This document shows positions 28,256-36,271 of a stretch of 64,000 nt of DNA, in pieces. Source of the stretch: an uncultured Flavobacterium sp. (GTDB lineage Bacteria > Bacteroidota > Bacteroidia > Flavobacteriales > Flavobacteriaceae); NCBI GenBank assembly GCA_937773775.1, contig CALJVL010000039.1:34159-98158 (forward strand), given 5' to 3'. The notes beneath the pieces were generated by a model. The model saw only the letters and a program-made list of their open reading frames with translations. It searched no databases and was not told where the DNA came from. Made by a program: the position numbers and the translations under genes. How positions within the stretch are numbered: the first letter of the stretch is position 1; every line of letters begins with the position of its first letter.

Positions 28256-28263
28256 TACTTTTG
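28256..28263 (+). promoter_or_regulatory. Possible promoter -7 box upstream of the 28328 gene
   Basis: TACTTTTG fits the TAnnTTTG consensus, 72 bp before the ATG. A -33 TTG at suitable distance is not evident, so confidence is low. Confidence 0.35.
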
Positions 28264-28327
28264 AAGTATAAATAATCAAGTTTCAATCATCAATAAAAAA
28301 AATCATCAATCTTAAAAACTAGAAATC

Positions 28328-28978
28328 ATGACTAAATTAATCACCGTATTTGCACTATTTGTAATTACATTCCTTTCAGCTCAAGGGCAACAATCTGTAA
28401 ATCCTGCAACTGGAGGACAATTTGAACAAGGAATGGGAAAGGCTTTTGGACTTTGGAAAGAAGGTAAAAATAGGGAAGCTTCGGATTTATTCGAAAGAAT
28501 AGCTGCTGCAGAACCTACAAATTGGCTTCCCAATTATTATGTAGCTTTGGTAAATACGACTTCTGCTTTTGGCACAAAGGATAAAGAAAAAATAAATTCA
28601 CTACTTTCGAAGGCACAAAATGCTTTGGACGTAGAAATAATAAAAGAGCAAAATAATACCGAATTGTATGTATTGCAGGCCATGATCAATACTGCTTGGA
28701 TCGTTTTTGATCCTATTACTTACGGACAAAAATTATCTGGACCTACAATTGAAATTTACAATAAAGCGTTGACCATTGATGCAAATAACCCTAGAGCAGT
28801 CTTCTCAAAAGCGGAGTTTGAAATTGGTGGAGCTAGATTTTGGGGACAAGACACTAAGCCGATGTGTGCACAAATTGACAAAGCCATCGAACTTTTTGCT
28901 ACTTTTAAACCTGAAACTCCTTTCTCCCCAAAATGGGGATTGGATCGAGCAATAATAGCGCAGAAAAATTGCAAATAA
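28328..28978 (+). CDS. Secreted TPR-like protein of unknown function
   Basis: 216 residues with a signal peptide (residues about 1-19, ending FLSAQGQ). The mature protein has helical repeats reminiscent of tetratricopeptide repeats: EQGMGKAFGLWKEGKNREAS, then YVLQAMINTAWIVFDP and IYNKALTIDANNPRAVF. Such proteins are often found after TonB receptors in Flavobacteria and are probably periplasmic. It is 39 bp upstream of the LytS-type kinase gene and probably cotranscribed with it. No catalytic motif is visible. Confidence 0.8.
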   Translation: MTKLITVFALFVITFLSAQGQQSVNPATGGQFEQGMGKAFGLWKEGKNREASDLFERIAAAEPTNWLPNYYVALVNTTSAFGTKDKEKINSLLSKAQNALDVEIIKEQNNTELYVLQAMINTAWIVFDPITYGQKLSGPTIEIYNKALTIDANNPRAVFSKAEFEIGGARFWGQDTKPMCAQIDKAIELFATFKPETPFSPKWGLDRAIIAQKNCK

Positions 28979-29017
28979 GTCGAGAGGCAGTATTGAAATT
29001 TTTGATAATATACTTAA

Positions 29018-30355
29018 ATGAATAGATTAATAAGAGAATTTCCAAGAGCTTTATTTATTTCGATGATGATATTCATTGTTTTAACAATAATCCCTGTTTT
29101 AAACGGAGGAGTTGTCAACTTCAATAATCATTTAAAGGTTAATTTTTTATATACTATGCTTTATGGAATGTCACTGTATTATGTGAATGCAATACTGTTT
29201 ATGTTTTTAGATTCCGTTTTTAAAAACAATAGATATGCTATTAATAGGTTGATTATTGGTTTTTTGAGCTCGTTTATTCTTTCATTATTTGTAATATTTT
29301 TATTGAGAATTTTTGAAGATGTGATAATTGAAGAGAACACTTTGAGCGCATTTTTAAAAGCTGAAAAATCATCAAATTACGTTGTGGCGTCAATAGCAAC
29401 CTTCGTAGTTCTGTTAGGAATTCATGCACTATACTTTTACAAAGCTTACAATGAGAACAAGGTAAAAGAGCAGAAAATCATTGCTGGAACCGCATCAGCT
29501 AAATTCGAGAGTTTAAAGAATCAAATAGACCCACATTTCCTTTTTAATAGTTTGAATGTATTGAGTTCTTTGATTGAGGAAAACCCGGAGAATGCACAAC
29601 GATTCACGACTTCATTGTCTAAGATTTATCGCTACGTATTGGAACAAAAAGACAAAGAACTGGTTTCGGTCGAAGAGGAATTGGCTTTCGCCAAAACCTA
29701 TATGAATTTGTTGAAAATGCGTTTCGAGAACAGTTTGTTTTATGAGTTACCCAAATCAATCATTGATCCAGAAGCTAAAGTGGTTCCGCTTTCCTTACAG
29801 TTATTGCTGGAAAATACGGTGAAGCACAATGTGGTTAGTGAAAAAAAACCATTGCATATTCGGATTTTTATCGAAAAGGGCTATTTGGTCGTGGAAAATG
29901 AATTTCAAAAGAAAGAAGTACTGCAGGATCGTCAAGGAGTAGGATTGCAAAATATAATTAATCGATACGGAATTATAACCGACAGGAAAGTACTAATTGG
30001 ACAAAATGAAAAAACGTTTACGGTTAAAATTCCAATTTTAACCAAACAAATATCAGTTATGGAAACAACTGTAAATTATAACGAAAACAACGCTTATTAT
30101 AGAGCAAAAAAGAGAGTGGGAGAGTTGAGAAGCTTTTACGGCAACCTAATTGCCTATTGTGTTGTTATACCTAGTTTGATTTTTATCAACTTGACTTATT
30201 CTTCACATTTTCAATGGTTTTGGTTTTCTGCTATAGGATGGGGATTTGGACTCATAATGCATGCTTTTAAAGCGTTTGGATACAGTTCGAATTGGGAAGA
30301 AAGAAAGATTCAGGAAATTTTGCGAAAAGGGGATAACAAACAAACATGGAAATAG
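29018..30355 (+). CDS. LytS/YehU-type membrane histidine kinase with fused C-terminal 2TM domain
   Basis: 445 residues. Four N-terminal membrane helices (about 11-30, 43-65, 76-98, 122-142), then the His_kinase dimerisation motif with phosphoacceptor His in QIDPHFLFNSLN (His 173), N-box-like LLLENTVKHN and a glycine-containing GVGLQNIINRYG ATP site. This is the kinase class that pairs with LytTR regulators. Residues about 355-440 form an additional 2TM domain (YYRAKKRVGELRSFYGN, two hydrophobic helices, then SNWEERKIQEIL) homologous to the three small proteins that follow. The stop overlaps the next start by 10 bp. The partner regulator is probably the LytTR protein at 32931. Confidence 0.9.
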   Translation: MNRLIREFPRALFISMMIFIVLTIIPVLNGGVVNFNNHLKVNFLYTMLYGMSLYYVNAILFMFLDSVFKNNRYAINRLIIGFLSSFILSLFVIFLLRIFEDVIIEENTLSAFLKAEKSSNYVVASIATFVVLLGIHALYFYKAYNENKVKEQKIIAGTASAKFESLKNQIDPHFLFNSLNVLSSLIEENPENAQRFTTSLSKIYRYVLEQKDKELVSVEEELAFAKTYMNLLKMRFENSLFYELPKSIIDPEAKVVPLSLQLLLENTVKHNVVSEKKPLHIRIFIEKGYLVVENEFQKKEVLQDRQGVGLQNIINRYGIITDRKVLIGQNEKTFTVKIPILTKQISVMETTVNYNENNAYYRAKKRVGELRSFYGNLIAYCVVIPSLIFINLTYSSHFQWFWFSAIGWGFGLIMHAFKAFGYSSNWEERKIQEILRKGDNKQTWK

Positions 30356-30648
30356 TCATAGAAAATAAATATCAAGAAGAAGATAGCTATTTTAAAGCAA
30401 AAAAAAGATTCAATAAAATCAAAGCGTTTTATTTGTATTTGCTCATTTATTTTAGCATAACTGCTACAATAATTTTTATCAACTTGAAATTCAATCCTGA
30501 AACACAATGGTTTTGGTATTCCGTAGTTGGTGGAGGAATTCCTTTATTGATACATGCCTGTAAAATTTATCTGTATAATGATTACTGGGAAGAAAGAAAA
30601 ATTCAAAAAATTTTACGAAAAGAAGATAATAAACAAACATTGAAATAG
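30346..30648 (+). CDS. 2TM domain protein, first stand-alone copy
   Basis: 100 residues. The 2TM domain covers nearly the whole protein: FKAKKRFNKIKAFYLYLL, two hydrophobic segments (about 30-48 and 58-75), then DYWEERKIQKILRKEDN. Start at ATG 30346, overlapping the kinase stop by 10 bp, which suggests translational coupling. Family role is unknown; its association with LytS/LytTR genes suggests a part in membrane signalling. Closest relative by eye is the C-terminal domain of the kinase just upstream. Confidence 0.85.
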   Translation: MEIVIENKYQEEDSYFKAKKRFNKIKAFYLYLLIYFSITATIIFINLKFNPETQWFWYSVVGGGIPLLIHACKIYLYNDYWEERKIQKILRKEDNKQTLK

Positions 30649-30650
30649 TC

Positions 30651-30962
30651 ATGGAAAATAAACATCAAAATGAAGATCGCTATTTTGAGGCTAAAAAGCG
30701 AGTAGAAGAAATCAAAGGCTTTTATGGAAACCTTATTTCTTATATCGTTGTTAATATCGGACTTTTAGCAATTAATTTATTGACGTCACCCAATTATTTA
30801 TGGTTTTTTTGGCCTCTGCTAGGATGGGGAATTGGAGTGTTTTTTCACGGAATGAAAGTCTTTAATTATATGCCATTTCTAGGAAAAGACTGGGAAGAGA
30901 ATAAAATTAAAGAATTTATGGAGAAAGAAAAAGAGAAGGAGCAAAAAGAAGGTTGGAAATAA
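30651..30962 (+). CDS. 2TM domain protein, second stand-alone copy
   Basis: 103 residues, start 2 bp after the preceding stop. Pattern YFEAKKRVEEIKGFYGNLIS, two hydrophobic helices (about 24-42 and 48-70), then KDWEENKIKEFMEKEKEK, a strongly charged C-terminus. Homologous to its neighbours, probably through tandem duplication. Function unknown. Confidence 0.85.
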   Translation: MENKHQNEDRYFEAKKRVEEIKGFYGNLISYIVVNIGLLAINLLTSPNYLWFFWPLLGWGIGVFFHGMKVFNYMPFLGKDWEENKIKEFMEKEKEKEQKEGWK

Positions 30963-30978
30963 TTTTATTCAAAAGAAT

Positions 30979-31332
30979 ATGGGGAAATTTAGAAAAAGAA
31001 TGTTCGATAAGGATACTTCAGACACAGATAGTCCTGATACGCGTTATGATATAGCGTTTAAAAGAGTAAAAAGGATTAAGGGGTTCTATATCCACTTATT
31101 AGTTTACGTACTAGTAAATGCCTTTTTAATCCTCTCAAGTTATATTCATACACAACATGCCGATAGTACTATTTTTAATTGGGAGACCTTCTCTACCGCT
31201 TTCTTTTGGGGAATTGGTTTGCTTGCACATGGTGTATCAGTTTTTGGAGGAAATATATTTTTTGGATCTAAGTGGGAAGAAAATAAAATTCAGGAGTTTA
31301 TGGATAAAGAGAAAAATAATAGATGGGAATAA
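30979..31332 (+). CDS. 2TM domain protein, third stand-alone copy
   Basis: 117 residues, start 16 bp after the preceding stop. A charged N-terminal extension (about 1-28, rich in Asp and Thr) precedes the 2TM domain: YDIAFKRVKRIKGFYIHLL, two hydrophobic helices, and SKWEENKIQEFMDKEK. It is the most divergent copy of the four in this cluster. Function unknown; signalling role is inferred from context only. Confidence 0.84.
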   Translation: MGKFRKRMFDKDTSDTDSPDTRYDIAFKRVKRIKGFYIHLLVYVLVNAFLILSSYIHTQHADSTIFNWETFSTAFFWGIGLLAHGVSVFGGNIFFGSKWEENKIQEFMDKEKNNRWE

Positions 31333-31373
31333 GTTGATGCTATTCTGTTTTAATTGATTACAAAAACTATCAA

Positions 31374-32864
31374 ATGAAGAAGTACTCTCCAGTCTTACTA
31401 ATTCTTTCACTAATAAAACTAGGAATACACCTTATAGGAAACCAAAATTACGGTTTTCATAGAGATGAGTTGCTGCATCTTTCCACAAGTGAGCATCTGG
31501 CTTGGGGGTATTTTGAATTCCCTCCTTTTATTGCCTTTGTGGGTAAAATGGCTCATTTTGTTTTTGGATATTCATTATCAGGAATTCGTCTTTTTTCAAC
31601 CTTAGCTGGAATTGGTATTCTTGTCACTTGCTGCTTGATTGCAAAAGAACTAGGAGGCAAGAGAAATGCAGTTTTGTTAGCAGGAGTTGCAGTTTTGGCT
31701 TTTGTTCCTTTTTACCGCAATCACTTATTGTTTCAGCCTGTTGCATTTGATCAGTTTTTCTGGACTTTAGCTTGCTATTTCTTAATCCGATATTTTAATA
31801 CCAAAGAAGCGCGATACCTCATGTATCTTGGGATTGCTTTCGGAATTGGTTTAATGAATAAATACACAATTTTAGTTTGGGGATTTGGAATTTTTGTTGG
31901 TTTGCTGTTTTATGATAATGGTAAGTTGTTCAGAAATAAGTGGTTTTACGTGTCGGGAATCATCTCCTTTTTGATTTTTTCACCCAATATTATTTGGCAA
32001 TGGCAGCATGATTTTCCAATACTGTTGCATATGCAAAAATTAAAAGAAAGTCAATTGGATGGCAACGGGACTTTTGATTTCGCAATAGAACAATTAGAAC
32101 ATCCGTTCACATTTATTGTCAGCTTAATTGGCCTTAGTGCTTACTTTATTGATTGTGATTTAAAAAAGTATAGAACATTTGGTATTGCGGTTGTGGTCAC
32201 TTTTGCAACGATGTGGTTGCTGCAGTCTAAAGCATATTATTTTTTTGCTGTTTACCCTATTCTATTTGCTGCTGGAGCGGTAAAAATTGAAAAGCTATTC
32301 AAGAAGATACCAAGATGGAATTATGTTGTGGCTTGCGTGTTGTTTTTTCCAATGCTTCCTTTTTTGCCTTTTGCGATTCCAATTTTTCCAATTGAAGATT
32401 TTGTAGATTATGCTGCTGCAAAAAAGCAGAAGGATGGTAGAATTGAATTGACTTCTGATTATGCTGATATGTTTGGCTGGGAGGAGCAAGTGAAATTAGT
32501 AGATAGTTTATATAGGTTATTGCCTTTAAATGATAAAGAAAATTGTATTATATGGGCCGAAAATTACGGGGAAGCAGGAGCAATACAAATCTTAGGAAAA
32601 AAGTATGATTTACCAAATCCAGTATCTCGTCATGGCAGTTTTTGGAGTTGGGGAACGAGTAAAACCAGTGGTATAGTTTGTATCAGTATTGGAAACGAAA
32701 AACAGCTCGTTGAACGCACTTTTCAGGAGGTAAAACTAGTTAAAATAATCAAGCACAAATATGCCATTGATGAAGAGAATAATATACCAGTTTACCTTTG
32801 TCGAAAACCCAAAATAGGCCTAAAGAAAAAATGGCCATCGTTAGAAAAGTTTGTATATGAATAA
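31374..32864 (+). CDS. GT39/PMT-like membrane glycosyltransferase
   Basis: 496 residues with about ten to eleven membrane helices. The first periplasmic loop has the hallmark FHRDELLHLSTSEHLAWGY with an acidic DE pair, as in ArnT/PMT-type GT-C enzymes that use polyprenyl-phosphate sugars, followed by EFPPFIAFVGK and RLFSTLAGIG. The final about 150 residues form a soluble periplasmic part. It starts 41 bp after the last 2TM gene and precedes the LytTR regulator, so it may share their transcript. The sugar donor and acceptor are unknown; modification of a surface glycan or lipid is likely. Confidence 0.85.
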   Translation: MKKYSPVLLILSLIKLGIHLIGNQNYGFHRDELLHLSTSEHLAWGYFEFPPFIAFVGKMAHFVFGYSLSGIRLFSTLAGIGILVTCCLIAKELGGKRNAVLLAGVAVLAFVPFYRNHLLFQPVAFDQFFWTLACYFLIRYFNTKEARYLMYLGIAFGIGLMNKYTILVWGFGIFVGLLFYDNGKLFRNKWFYVSGIISFLIFSPNIIWQWQHDFPILLHMQKLKESQLDGNGTFDFAIEQLEHPFTFIVSLIGLSAYFIDCDLKKYRTFGIAVVVTFATMWLLQSKAYYFFAVYPILFAAGAVKIEKLFKKIPRWNYVVACVLFFPMLPFLPFAIPIFPIEDFVDYAAAKKQKDGRIELTSDYADMFGWEEQVKLVDSLYRLLPLNDKENCIIWAENYGEAGAIQILGKKYDLPNPVSRHGSFWSWGTSKTSGIVCISIGNEKQLVERTFQEVKLVKIIKHKYAIDEENNIPVYLCRKPKIGLKKKWPSLEKFVYE

Positions 32865-32930
32865 CAAAAATAGTTGCGATAGCATTCCAATTTAAAAAAC
32901 AACTTTAACCTCAGATTTAAAATTACAAAT

Positions 32931-33686
32931 ATGACAACCATCATAATCGAAGACGAAAAACCAGCAGCCAGATTGTTACAGCGCAAACTCGAAAAGTTAA
33001 ATATTCAAGTTGAGGTGATGCTTCATTCGGTCGAAGAATCGATCGAATGGTTTTCTAAAAACGAGCATCCTGATTTGATCTTTTTAGACATTCAATTGTC
33101 CGATGGTTTGTCCTTTGAGATATTCGAAAAAGTAGAAATTAAGAGTGCAATTATCTTCACAACGGCATATGATGAATACGCTTTAAGAGCATTTAAACTC
33201 AACAGTATTGACTATATTTTGAAACCAATTGACGAAGATGATTTAGAGGCTTCTGTACAGAAATTCCAGAGTCGTATTCCACAGAAAGAATCACTTAAAC
33301 TGAACTTTGAGGAGATTAGGAAAATGCTTTTTAATCCATTTGAGAAAAATCATAAAAAGAGATTCACCGTTAGAATAGGTCAACATTTAAAAGTGATTTT
33401 AGTTGAAGAAATTGAATGTGTTTACAGTGAAAATAAAGGTACGTATATACATACTTTTGACAATAGAAATTATCTTATCGAATCGTCTTTAGAGCTTTTA
33501 GAACAAGATCTGGATCCAAAAGAATTTTACCGGATAAGTAGAAAGTTTATCATTCCGTTGCAAGCAATTAGGGAAATTGTAATTTACAGCAACTCGCGTT
33601 TAAAGGTTGTTTTACCCTCTTATACGACTGATGATGTTATTGTGAGTAGGGAAAAAGTAACTGATTTCAAAAATTGGATAGGCTAA
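32931..33686 (+). CDS. LytTR-family response regulator
   Basis: 251 residues. Receiver domain 1-120 with acidic pocket EDE (7-9), phosphoacceptor Asp 53 (FLDIQ) and conserved Lys 98 (LKP); the LytTR DNA-binding domain follows (about 145-250, with FTVRIGQHLKVI and EFYRISRKFIIPLQAI). This pairing of receiver and LytTR domains is the normal partner for LytS/YehU-type kinases such as the one at 29018. Separated from the kinase by 2.6 kb of 2TM and glycosyltransferase genes, all on the same strand. It probably controls this or neighbouring promoters. Confidence 0.95.
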   Translation: MTTIIIEDEKPAARLLQRKLEKLNIQVEVMLHSVEESIEWFSKNEHPDLIFLDIQLSDGLSFEIFEKVEIKSAIIFTTAYDEYALRAFKLNSIDYILKPIDEDDLEASVQKFQSRIPQKESLKLNFEEIRKMLFNPFEKNHKKRFTVRIGQHLKVILVEEIECVYSENKGTYIHTFDNRNYLIESSLELLEQDLDPKEFYRISRKFIIPLQAIREIVIYSNSRLKVVLPSYTTDDVIVSREKVTDFKNWIG

Positions 33687-33779
33687 TTTTTTATTTAAAG
33701 CTATTAGTGATATTATTTAATATAAGTATATGGTAAATAGACATTTAAATTGGTATCATAGATTATTTCTATATTTAAC

Positions 33780-34553
33780 TTAGACCTTTAAAAACTGTTT
33801 CCGTACTGCTATTAAGATAAAGAGGAATACAGAATAACCTATAAAAAATACAGGTATGTATTCTAGGAAATCCAAAGCTATCATCAACGCAATTAGTAAT
33901 AATTGAAACCCTAGTCCATACAAAGAAACGAAGGTCATAAACCAATTGGGAAAAGTTTTTCGCTTGTAGGCATCGCTATCTAGTGCATGAATTATTTTGT
34001 CGAAGCCTCCATAAACGATCGTATAAATCAGGTGTAAAACTGCCACTGATTTTTGACTTTCTCCAGGTAATGCTTTAGGTGTTTTATCCTCGAAAATTTT
34101 ACTCGTTTTATCGCCTCCGACTGATCTGTTTCTTAAAATAACGTAGTAGTAATTGTACAGTGTCCCTTGTAGCTGAATGCAGAAAAAGGCAATTAATGTA
34201 ATCCAAAAGGGGGTTTTTGAGACGTAACAAATGGCAGATAAAAACAAAAAGTTTAGTATAATGTCAAAGACGCTATCTAGGTATCTTCCTGTGTAAGAAG
34301 GAGTGTTTTTTAATCTTGCAAGTTCACCGTCCGCGGCATCAATAATTGATTTTAGAATGATGAAAAGACCAGCTAAAAAATATTGACTTTCTAAGATAAA
34401 ATAGATAGCAATTAGTCCGCAAATGCCAAAAAGCAGGGTGACATGGATGGGTGTAAATTGAGTGTTTTTTAAACGATTTGCAAGTAGGTTTCCGGGTGTT
34501 CTTCCGTAATCTGAGAGATCGAAAAACTTATCCTTAGGAGCAAGTTTAGACAT
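33780..34553 (-). CDS. CDP-alcohol phosphatidyltransferase family protein
   Basis: 257 residues, about six membrane helices. The CDP-alcohol phosphotransferase motif D(x2)DG(x2)AR(x8)G(x3)D(x3)D is complete: Asp 72, Asp 75-Gly 76, Ala 79-Arg 80, Gly 89, Asp 93 and Asp 97. Members displace CMP from a CDP-alcohol or CDP-diacylglycerol to make phospholipid or a related head group; the length and the C-terminal loop differ from PgsA and PssA, so the substrate is unclear. It is convergent with the LytTR regulator gene and downstream of the long intergenic region at 34554-35174. Confidence 0.9.
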   Translation of the reverse strand: MSKLAPKDKFFDLSDYGRTPGNLLANRLKNTQFTPIHVTLLFGICGLIAIYFILESQYFLAGLFIILKSIIDAADGELARLKNTPSYTGRYLDSVFDIILNFLFLSAICYVSKTPFWITLIAFFCIQLQGTLYNYYYVILRNRSVGGDKTSKIFEDKTPKALPGESQKSVAVLHLIYTIVYGGFDKIIHALDSDAYKRKTFPNWFMTFVSLYGLGFQLLLIALMIALDFLEYIPVFFIGYSVFLFILIAVRKQFLKV

Positions 34554-35174
34554 TTAACGTTTGAAAAGTAGTAAGACAATATAGTCAAAGAGCAAAGATA
34601 CTCTTAATATTAGGTAGTATATGAATAAACGTTTGTTTAGTTTTCGTTAAAAAGCTAATTAAATCAAATTTTAGCTAAACTCGTTGATCTAACTCGATTA
34701 AAGAACACGACTTTTAGTTTTGAAATGGTTTGAGTCGAGATAGCTGAATCAGATGTAAAAGAAAGCGTTAGGACCGTATGTCCCTTAATAAGGGAGATCG
34801 TAGTTTCGGCTATTGAGAACGATCCAGTACTTCTTTCACGTGGAGCTTAAAGTTATCGGTACCGCTTCAAAAAATTGTAGGTTAGTCGAAACAATTTATT
34901 TACTACTTGGTGGGCTGTCTATACTGTTAATTTAATGATTGAGGAAATGATTAAATTTAGTTTCACAAGCCGCAATATGTTTCATTTAGAATGGTGTACT
35001 TAAGAGACTTTTGTGTCCATAGTACTCGCCTATATAAAAGATAATTTGAGTTGAATGTGACTCTATGTCTTTGTATTGCGGCTGGCTTTAACTTTATATA
35101 TGCTGTCTAACTTTATCTAATTATTTTTTTATCTCTGTTAAGCAATTGTGACTAGAGAATAATTGACATCCCTT
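34554..35174. other. Long intergenic region, possibly structured RNA or repeat, no gene recognised
   Basis: 621 bp without a credible protein gene. Two structural features are visible. At 34782-34824 there is CCCTT/AAGGG (34782-34786, 34790-34794) next to GATCGT/ACGATC (34796-34801, 34819-34824). Further on, a 10-bp inverted repeat AGCCGCAATA/TATTGCGGCT (34968-34977, 35074-35083) encloses 96 bp. A plus-strand frame near 34740-34860 is open but shows no family I know. No tRNA, SRP, RNase P or tmRNA signature was found. Confidence 0.4.
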
Positions 35175-36191
35175 TTATTTGGTGTCGATAGTTTCTAAAT
35201 ACAAATATGTTTGTGCTCCAAAAAGTAAAGTAGCAAGTATGAGGTGTAGTGGTTGGGAGGCAAAAGGAAAATCAAAGTAATACATTGCCATTCCAGAAAG
35301 GATTTCAATACCTATTAGTGACATAACCCAGTTTATCTTTTTAAACCCTAGTTTTAAATTTCTGTTTTTTAGGAACAAAAATAAGTTTAAACCCAAAATT
35401 AGAAGTGATGAAGAGCGGTGTATGTAGAAAATTAAGCTAGGGTTTTCTAGGACTAATGCCATCTGGTCATATCCGAGTAATTTTACTTGATAGTCAACGT
35501 ACTGACGTACTTGTGTACCTAAAACAATTTGGACAAAAGTCAAAATTAATGTTAGTAGAACAACCTTTTTGAAAACAGTATTCTTTTTAAAAGAATTAAT
35601 GTTCTCTCTAGCTTTTTTAATCAAATAGATTAATAGCGCTACAATTACTAGTGCTACAATCATGTGGATTGTTATTTTTACTGGATTGAGTACCGAATAT
35701 ACTACTCTGGCGCCAAGCCAACCTTGGAATCCGATCAATATAACGGACGCCCAAGAAAGTAGCGTTATTTTTTTGTCTGACTTCCAATAACCTATAGAAA
35801 AAACAGCCATCAAAAAAATCGCAACGCCTGACAAAGCACCTACTAAGCGGTTAATGTACTCAATCCATGTTTCTGTCGCGTTGAATAGAGCATAATCATG
35901 CTTTGTATAAAGTCGCCATTGTTGCTGATCAAAGGTATTTTGAGTTTTGAAATTTCCATTTGCGACCCATAGTTTATCATCTTTTATTATGACTTGGCCT
36001 TCCTCGAATTCCCGATTAGGAGTCCATGTGAGTTCCTTGATATCTGTAGGTGGAATATAATAGCCAAAGCATTTTGGCCAGTCAGGACATCCCATCCCTG
36101 AACCTGTCATGCGGACTAAAGCACCTGCTATGATTACTAAATAAATAAGAACTAATGTTGTTTTAGCTGCGGAAGTAAAATATTTTTTCAT
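35175..36191 (-). CDS. ctaA: Heme A synthase (COX15/CtaA family)
   Basis: 338 residues from the ATG at 36191; an upstream TTG adds four residues and is not needed. Membrane protein with about eight helices that oxidises heme O to heme A for cytochrome c oxidase. Conserved features: the N-terminal GALVRMTGSGMGCPDWPKCF segment with its Cys pair, ETWIEYINRLVGAL (heme-ligand His equivalent region), IHMIVALV and YIHRSSSLLILG. An insertion loop of about 50 residues (residues 45-95) between helix 1 and helix 2 is typical for Bacteroidota. It lies 80 bp downstream of cca on the same strand. Confidence 0.93.
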   Translation of the reverse strand: MKKYFTSAAKTTLVLIYLVIIAGALVRMTGSGMGCPDWPKCFGYYIPPTDIKELTWTPNREFEEGQVIIKDDKLWVANGNFKTQNTFDQQQWRLYTKHDYALFNATETWIEYINRLVGALSGVAIFLMAVFSIGYWKSDKKITLLSWASVILIGFQGWLGARVVYSVLNPVKITIHMIVALVIVALLIYLIKKARENINSFKKNTVFKKVVLLTLILTFVQIVLGTQVRQYVDYQVKLLGYDQMALVLENPSLIFYIHRSSSLLILGLNLFLFLKNRNLKLGFKKINWVMSLIGIEILSGMAMYYFDFPFASQPLHLILATLLFGAQTYLYLETIDTK

Positions 36192-36271
36192 GAATAAAGT
36201 CAATTAGACTGCTATTGCAAATTTATTGTAAAATAGATATCAAATAGAAAAACAAAAGTTAATCTTAGCCT

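Noticed and set aside
34554..35174. tRNA, SRP RNA, RNase P RNA or tmRNA in the gap
   Set aside because: None of the characteristic sequences or folds was seen; only unexplained hairpins remain.
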